This document shows, piece by piece, positions 60,091 through 64,000 of a stretch of DNA of 64,000 nt. The translations under genes were made by a program, and so were the position numbers. Origin of the DNA: Anaerolineae bacterium (GTDB lineage: Bacteria; Chloroflexota; Anaerolineae; Aggregatilineales; Phototrophicaceae); contig JAFLCG010000001.1 of assembly GCA_017303635.1 (NCBI GenBank), positions 744,001 to 808,000 on the forward strand, written 5' to 3'. The notes under the pieces are model-generated. The model was given only the letters and a program-made list of their open reading frames with translations, ran no database searches and had not been told where the DNA came from. Position 1 is the stretch's first letter. Every line of letters begins with the position of its first letter.

Positions 60091-60855
60091 TTAGCGGCTC
60101 CGCCAGCCCGGATACCACTGATCCAGGATCGGGAGCAGTTCACGTAAATCGCGGAGGGATGCGTCCGGGACGATGAGTCCTTCCATCATCGAATGCTCCG
60201 GGCTGACGATGCGGTGAACCGCTTTCATGCCCACCCCCTGCGCCCCGCTCACATCAGCGACCAGGTTATCACCCACAAACACCGTTTCTGCCGGGGTAAT
60301 CTCCATGGCTTCGAGGACATGCTGGAATATAGCGGCGTGGGGTTTCAAATAGCCCACATCGGCTGCCGAGAAGCGATACTCTGGGAAGTAGGGGAGGATG
60401 CCATGCACAGCAATCTCCGCATCCCGCACCGTCATCGGTTGAAAGGCATTGGTCACAATGGCGATTTTGAGCCCGTTGTCGCGCAGTTCTGTCAGGACAT
60501 CGCCGATTTCCGGGAAGGCTTTGGTGCCCGGCACCGCAGTCCATTGATAGGCTCCCAGAACCTCCTCTATCGCCAGACTGCCCGGTAAGGCGCCATGGGC
60601 CTCAGCCGATTCCACCAACAGGCGGCCCAGGTGTGGCGCGACAAAGGTGGCGCGCCCATGATCCCAGGCATCCCGGGCACGGTTGCGGAAGTCAATTTCA
60701 AAGGCCTCAAACTCCCGCATCGGATTTCCCAGGGAGGCAGCATAGTCATAGGCACGGCGCAGGAAGGGGCGCTCATATTCGGCCCAGTCATAATTGCGGC
60801 CAGCCCAATCCAGCAGGGTATCATCCAGGTCAAAGAGTACAGCTTTTAAGGTCAT
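60091..60855 (-). CDS. HAD-family hydrolase
   Basis: A 254-residue phosphatase-type protein. Motif I D9-L-D11-D-T13, motif II near 120 (IVTNA), a lysine in VGYLKPHA near 170 and the VFVGDNLVADVSGAQ motif near 192 fit the haloacid-dehalogenase superfamily. Its substrate is probably a small phosphate ester. It is co-transcribed with the shikimate-kinase-like gene. Confidence 0.9.
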   Translation of the reverse strand: MTLKAVLFDLDDTLLDWAGRNYDWAEYERPFLRRAYDYAASLGNPMREFEAFEIDFRNRARDAWDHGRATFVAPHLGRLLVESAEAHGALPGSLAIEEVLGAYQWTAVPGTKAFPEIGDVLTELRDNGLKIAIVTNAFQPMTVRDAEIAVHGILPYFPEYRFSAADVGYLKPHAAIFQHVLEAMEITPAETVFVGDNLVADVSGAQGVGMKAVHRIVSPEHSMMEGLIVPDASLRDLRELLPILDQWYPGWRSR

Positions 60856-60984
60856 GGGGTATCCAGATAGGCTAGGCGGTACGAGGAAGCTAGTACCAGT
60901 AAACGATCATTTGGATGCAGGAGCAGGCCGAGATGGCAACCGGCATTGTGCTCTAAAGTATGAGAAGACGTTGGTCATTGTCCG

Positions 60985-61018
60985 AAAAATCCCCTCCCCG
61001 TTTGCCGGGGTAGGGGAT
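60985..61018 (-). terminator. Rho-independent terminator of the epimerase gene
   Basis: On the minus strand ATCCCC with CCCCG pairs against CGGGG and GGGGAT (60989-61018, one bulge), followed by a T run at 60985-60989. It starts 22 bp after the gene stop. Confidence 0.8.
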
Positions 61019-61039
61019 CTTAAGCGTGGGGATAATTCC

Positions 61040-61990
61040 TTAGCCCTCCGCCCGCCAATTCATCAGTACCTGGTCCAGGCCAGCGCGAACATTGGGGTAG
61101 CGCGGTGACCAGCCCAGCATCGACTTGGCGCGCGCATTCGTGACCTTGTGTGAACTGTTCAGGAACTTTTCCTGCAGCGGTGACAGGACGTAGCGCGCCA
61201 TGAAGGCGGGCACGCTCACGCCACTGGGTACCGGCAAACCGAGACCCGTCGCCAGGTGGGCGACCACTTCGGCGGCGCTGGTCGGTTGGTCATCAACCAC
61301 GTTGACGACCTGATCCGGGCCATCGGTTTCCGCAGCGCGGACGACCGCCTCGGCCAGATCGCTCACATAGACCCAACTCCGCAGCGCGTGTGAATTGCCA
61401 AAATAGACGTTGCGCCCACTCAGCAGGATGGACTGGAGCGCTTTCATCCCGGCATCGCTTGGGCCATACAGCGTGCCTGCACGCAGCACCCAGGCCGGGA
61501 TCGGCACATTCAAGATCCGTTCTTCAGCATCAATAGCCGCCCGTTCAATGGCGTCGTCGGCGCGGAGGGGGGTATCTTCATCCACGGGTTCCCCGTGGGA
61601 GTCACCATACAGGGCGGTCATGCTCACATGGACAATGCGCTGTACGCTGCTGTCCTGCGCGGCTTCTAACAAGGCTGCTACCCCCGTGTCCAGCGCCTGA
61701 GCTGCCTCGGCAAATGGGGTTTCTTTGGTGGGGAAGATATTCGCTTCCTGCCCGGCCAGGTTGATCAGCAGATCAGCCTTTGCCATTTTCAGGACGCTTT
61801 TCATCTCACCTTTGCTGCTCAGGTTGGAGAAAGCCGGTACTGCGCCATCTGCCCGGACGAGGGAGCCGTTATGCGAACCGTTCGTCAGGCCGACCACGCT
61901 GTGACCATGGGCGGCCAGTTTACGGATGACTTCGCGGCCTAGCCCGGTGGCGGCCCCGGTGACAAGGACATTCATGGGGGTATTGGACAT
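61040..61990 (-). CDS. NAD-dependent epimerase/dehydratase
   Basis: A 316-residue extended SDR. Rossmann motif TGAATGLG near residue 11, a YG/YxxxK-like region around SMTALYGDSHG near 122 and LRAGTLYGPSDAG near 168 fit sugar-nucleotide epimerases, though the standard YxxxK is not clear. Function on a specific sugar is not predictable. It has its own terminator. Confidence 0.82.
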   Translation of the reverse strand: MSNTPMNVLVTGAATGLGREVIRKLAAHGHSVVGLTNGSHNGSLVRADGAVPAFSNLSSKGEMKSVLKMAKADLLINLAGQEANIFPTKETPFAEAAQALDTGVAALLEAAQDSSVQRIVHVSMTALYGDSHGEPVDEDTPLRADDAIERAAIDAEERILNVPIPAWVLRAGTLYGPSDAGMKALQSILLSGRNVYFGNSHALRSWVYVSDLAEAVVRAAETDGPDQVVNVVDDQPTSAAEVVAHLATGLGLPVPSGVSVPAFMARYVLSPLQEKFLNSSHKVTNARAKSMLGWSPRYPNVRAGLDQVLMNWRAEG

Positions 61991-62098
61991 GGAGTTTTTA
62001 CCACTGGTTGTATCAGGTCAAGGTTTCCGAATTATGCCATCTTTGAGGCGGCGTTGCCAGTCGGGATGAGGGCCGGAACGGGCTCGTCATCGGGTCTT

Positions 62099-62150
62099 AC
62101 TGGACACACTGGACAGTTTGGACAGATTTGACTCCCAATTTTTGTCCAAA
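62099..62150. repeat. 9-bp tandem repeat and inverted repeat
   Basis: Three tandem units, ACTGGACAC, ACTGGACAG and TTTGGACAG (62099-62125), and an inverted copy TGTCCAAA at 62143-62150 of the last unit. Possible operator or repeat remnant in a 270-bp gene-free gap. Confidence 0.5.
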
Positions 62151-62214
62151 CCCTAAGCGGTTGATGGATGAGCAAGGTCGGGGTTTGCTAACCAGTATAG
62201 CTGAATTATGGCGC

Positions 62215-62240
62215 AGGATCGGAACATTTGTTCCGATCCT
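62215..62240. terminator. Hairpin with shared GGATCGGAACA core, downstream of FKBP
   Basis: A perfect 12-bp stem, AGGATCGGAACA (62215-62226) and TGTTCCGATCCT (62229-62240), loop TT, followed on the plus strand by TTTCTTATTTT. The T run is on the wrong side for the minus-strand FKBP gene, so a repeat or operator role is possible. The core matches 16105-16137. Confidence 0.55.
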
Positions 62241-62260
62241 TTCTTATTTTCCGGTGGGGA

Positions 62261-62644
62261 TTAGTCGATGCTGACCAATTCGACCTCAAAAATCAGGGTG
62301 GCATTCGGGGGGATGACGTTTCCGGCGCCGCCTTTGCCATAGCCCAGTTCCGAGGGGATGTAGAAAACATAAGTGGAGCCGACGGGCATCAGTTGCAGAC
62401 CTTCCGTCCATCCGGCAATCACCTGATTGAGTGGGAAGCTGACTGGAATGCCGGAGCTATCGGCTTTATCAAACACCTTGCCATCAATCAGCATCCCCTT
62501 GTAGTAGACACTGACCATATCACGGGCTGCCGGTTTGGGACCGGTACCCTGCTTAACGACTTTGTACTGTAAGCCGCTGGCAGTGGTGATGACCCCTTCT
62601 TTGGTTGCATTCTCTGCCAGGAATTGTTTGCCTGCATCAGCCAT
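62261..62644 (-). CDS. FKBP-type peptidyl-prolyl isomerase
   Basis: A 127-residue FK506-binding-type isomerase. Typical elements are SGLQYKVVKQGTGP, the VSVYYKGMLIDGKVFDKAD strand, FPLNQVIAGWTEGLQLMPVG and the YGKGGAGNVIPPNATLIFEVEL end. No signal peptide, so it is cytoplasmic. It is a stand-alone folding helper. Confidence 0.95.
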   Translation of the reverse strand: MADAGKQFLAENATKEGVITTASGLQYKVVKQGTGPKPAARDMVSVYYKGMLIDGKVFDKADSSGIPVSFPLNQVIAGWTEGLQLMPVGSTYVFYIPSELGYGKGGAGNVIPPNATLIFEVELVSID

Positions 62645-62863
62645 GAGCGTTCGCCTTTCCGGTGAATAGATCGGTTTCAGTTTGCCAGAGCTGCTCGCCC
62701 TCTGCTAGAGTGTAGGGCGTCGCCCTCACCTCCAGCCCGCCTTCGGCGTCCCAAATTCCGCCGTCCGCCTAAGAAGACGCGGCGGGGAGAGGGGCGTAAT
62801 ATACAGGAGATGATGGCGGGATAAACAGCGACGAGGCTTATCTCGTCATGAAAGCGTCAAACC

Positions 62864-63400
62864 ATGCTCAAACAGCTTGCTCAAATCGCCCGTCCCATTT
62901 TGAATGCGCCGCTGATCCTCGAAACCCGCCGCAATCACGGGCTGGAACATGCCACCAACCATGTGTTGTCCCGAGGGCGCTACCGCTTGTCTGGTCGCAG
63001 CGATGAACGCGGCTTTGTCCTAATTGGTCAGGTACCAACGCCTGCGGTCGAATCAGCGGTGAAGGAGGCTCTGCGCCGGATGAAAGGCGGGGAGCACCGG
63101 CTGGCGGTACACCCCAACTGCGGCACCAATCTGGTCACGGCAGGCGTGCTGACCGGAGTCATCGGCGCATTGGGAGTCGGCGGGACGACTCGTCGAGGTG
63201 CATTCCAGCGTCTTCCGTGGATTATGCCCTTGCTGATGATCGCTATTCTCTATTCGCTACCGCTGGGCATGGCCCTGCAAACGCACTTCACCACCGAAGG
63301 TGATCCGGGTGATATGGAACTGGTCTCGGTCAAGCGTTGGGAGTTCAAGCTGCCTTTCTGGTCAAAGAGTCTGGTCATCCACCGGGTGCATACCCGTTGA
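62864..63400 (+). CDS. DUF6391-like membrane protein
   Basis: A 178-residue protein. The N-terminal block RRNHGLEHATNHVLS near 22-36, the HPNCGTNLVTAGVLTG segment near 83-98 and two hydrophobic helices (about 92-107 and 118-137) fit the DUF6391 pattern as I recall it. Function is unknown. The stop is 2 bp before the start of the next gene. Confidence 0.7.
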   Translation: MLKQLAQIARPILNAPLILETRRNHGLEHATNHVLSRGRYRLSGRSDERGFVLIGQVPTPAVESAVKEALRRMKGGEHRLAVHPNCGTNLVTAGVLTGVIGALGVGGTTRRGAFQRLPWIMPLLMIAILYSLPLGMALQTHFTTEGDPGDMELVSVKRWEFKLPFWSKSLVIHRVHTR

Positions 63401-63402
63401 CC

Positions 63403-64000
63403 ATGCGTGATCGTGGGATAGCCGCCACCTTATTCTGCCTGCTGCTAGGTGCCTATCTGTTGGTTTACGTCCCGCGGGTGGATTCGATTGATGGGCAAGC
63501 CATTCTGGCCGTCAGCGCCTCGGTGGCCCGCACAGGCACTTTCCAGATCGGGCAGATCGGTGCGCAGGATAGCCTCCTCCCGCAGCAGATGGCGCGGATG
63601 GGGGCCTTCGGGCTGGACGGCAACTACTACTCCAAAAAAGGCGTGACGCCGTCACTGCTGCTGGTGCCGGTCGTCTGGGTCGCGGATGCGCTCCGCCTTG
63701 ATCTGCGGGCGCTGGCGATGCTCTTCAATCCCGTGGTGACGGCGCTCACCGGCGTCGCGCTCTACGGGCTGGTGCGGACGCTCGGCTACGCGGCGCGGGT
63801 TGCCTTCCTGACGGCCCTACTGTACGGCATAGCAACCTTCGCGCTGGTCTATACCAAAACGCTCTATGCTGAACCTCTGGCTGCGCTGCTGCTGACGATA
63901 GCTGTCTGGGCATTGATAAAGATCAACTACAGAGATACTGAAGCCTCACCCCCCACCCCCCTCTCCGTTCGTGACGCTTCGGCACTGGGAAAGTCTCGCG
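63403..64000 (+). CDS. Polytopic membrane protein, GT-C-like (N-terminal part, runs off window)
   Basis: 199 residues are visible. The first helix (about 7-25), an acidic loop with D28 and D32 (PRVDSIDGQAILAV), and helices from about 85 fit the start of a GT-C glycosyltransferase. It begins 2 bp after the DUF6391-like stop. Near the right edge the reading frame runs into a proline-rich stretch (SPPTPLS) encoded by C-rich sequence that resembles the intergenic repeat at 8002; see findings. Confidence 0.65.
   Translation, partial: MRDRGIAATLFCLLLGAYLLVYVPRVDSIDGQAILAVSASVARTGTFQIGQIGAQDSLLPQQMARMGAFGLDGNYYSKKGVTPSLLLVPVVWVADALRLDLRALAMLFNPVVTALTGVALYGLVRTLGYAARVAFLTALLYGIATFALVYTKTLYAEPLAALLLTIAVWALIKINYRDTEASPPTPLSVRDASALGKSR

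Noticed and set aside
1..64000. tRNA, rRNA or CRISPR loci
   Set aside because: No T-arm-like GTTCRANNC with matching acceptor stem, no rRNA segments, and no regularly spaced direct repeats of CRISPR size were seen on reading both strands.

Overview
The window looks like chromosomal DNA of an uncultured or little-studied Chloroflexota bacterium, most likely Anaerolineae-like. This is an inference from style, not from a marker-gene search. The evidence is: medium-high G+C, a monoderm-type L10 leader in front of rplJ-rplL, ABC solute-binding proteins with cleavable signal peptides but no lipobox cysteine, secreted TPR, beta-propeller and SH3b proteins, paired VanW/PG_binding_4 and L,D-transpeptidase proteins, a DUF6391-like gene, and TATAAT-type promoters. 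Coding density is high. I see no rRNA, tRNA, CRISPR array, prophage or intact insertion sequence.

Layout. 1-2.5 kb: the end of a VanW-type cell-wall protein, an orphan metal ABC permease, a CheY-like receiver and a small YqfO/NIF3-like domain. 2.5-11.1 kb: a sugar uptake and catabolism block on the minus strand (LacI regulator, internally duplicated solute-binding protein, permease, single-domain ATPase, two PfkB kinases, aldose-epimerase-like DUF4432). 11.3-21 kb: mostly plus strand, with a GT4 glycosyltransferase, a membrane protein, an SDR, a DegT/StrS aminotransferase, NAD kinase, a zinc-finger membrane protein, RecN and an NmrA-like protein. 21-28 kb: an SH3b secreted protein, an M19 dipeptidase, a DUF5996-like protein, a propeller protein, then rplJ-rplL with promoter, leader/attenuator and terminator. 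28-35.4 kb: a TPR-PPC protein, a WD40 lipoprotein, an esterase-fold protein without its serine, an amine oxidase and a PAS histidine kinase. 35.6-39.9 kb: two CobW GTPases with an AlkD-like protein and a cysteine-free L28, a plausible zinc-economy locus. 40-46.7 kb: GT2, a divergent HxlR/QorB-type pair, an MGDG-synthase-like transferase, an HNH protein, an LPG-synthase-type flippase and a TPR protein. 46.8-49 kb: an NMT1/THI5-like solute-binding protein and permease. 49.3-64 kb: GT-C membrane enzymes, class I aldolase, L,D-transpeptidase, a HEAT-repeat protein with a 58-residue partner, uridine phosphorylase, a nitrilase, a degenerate shikimate-kinase-like protein, a HAD phosphatase, an epimerase, FKBP, a DUF6391-like gene and a truncated membrane protein.

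How the genes work together. The 2.5-11.1 kb block is the clearest pathway: regulated import of a monosaccharide, anomer interconversion and phosphorylation. Several entries (VanW/YkuD proteins, GT4, GT2, GT28, GT-C, flippase, DegT) belong to envelope and glycoconjugate synthesis. The ribosomal operon carries its own autoregulatory leader. I did not find a self-evident novel multi-gene system. The best leads are the tandem sugar-binding protein, the heptanucleotide arrays that end 12-13 bp before start codons, the CobW/L28 cluster, and two enzyme folds that have lost catalytic residues.
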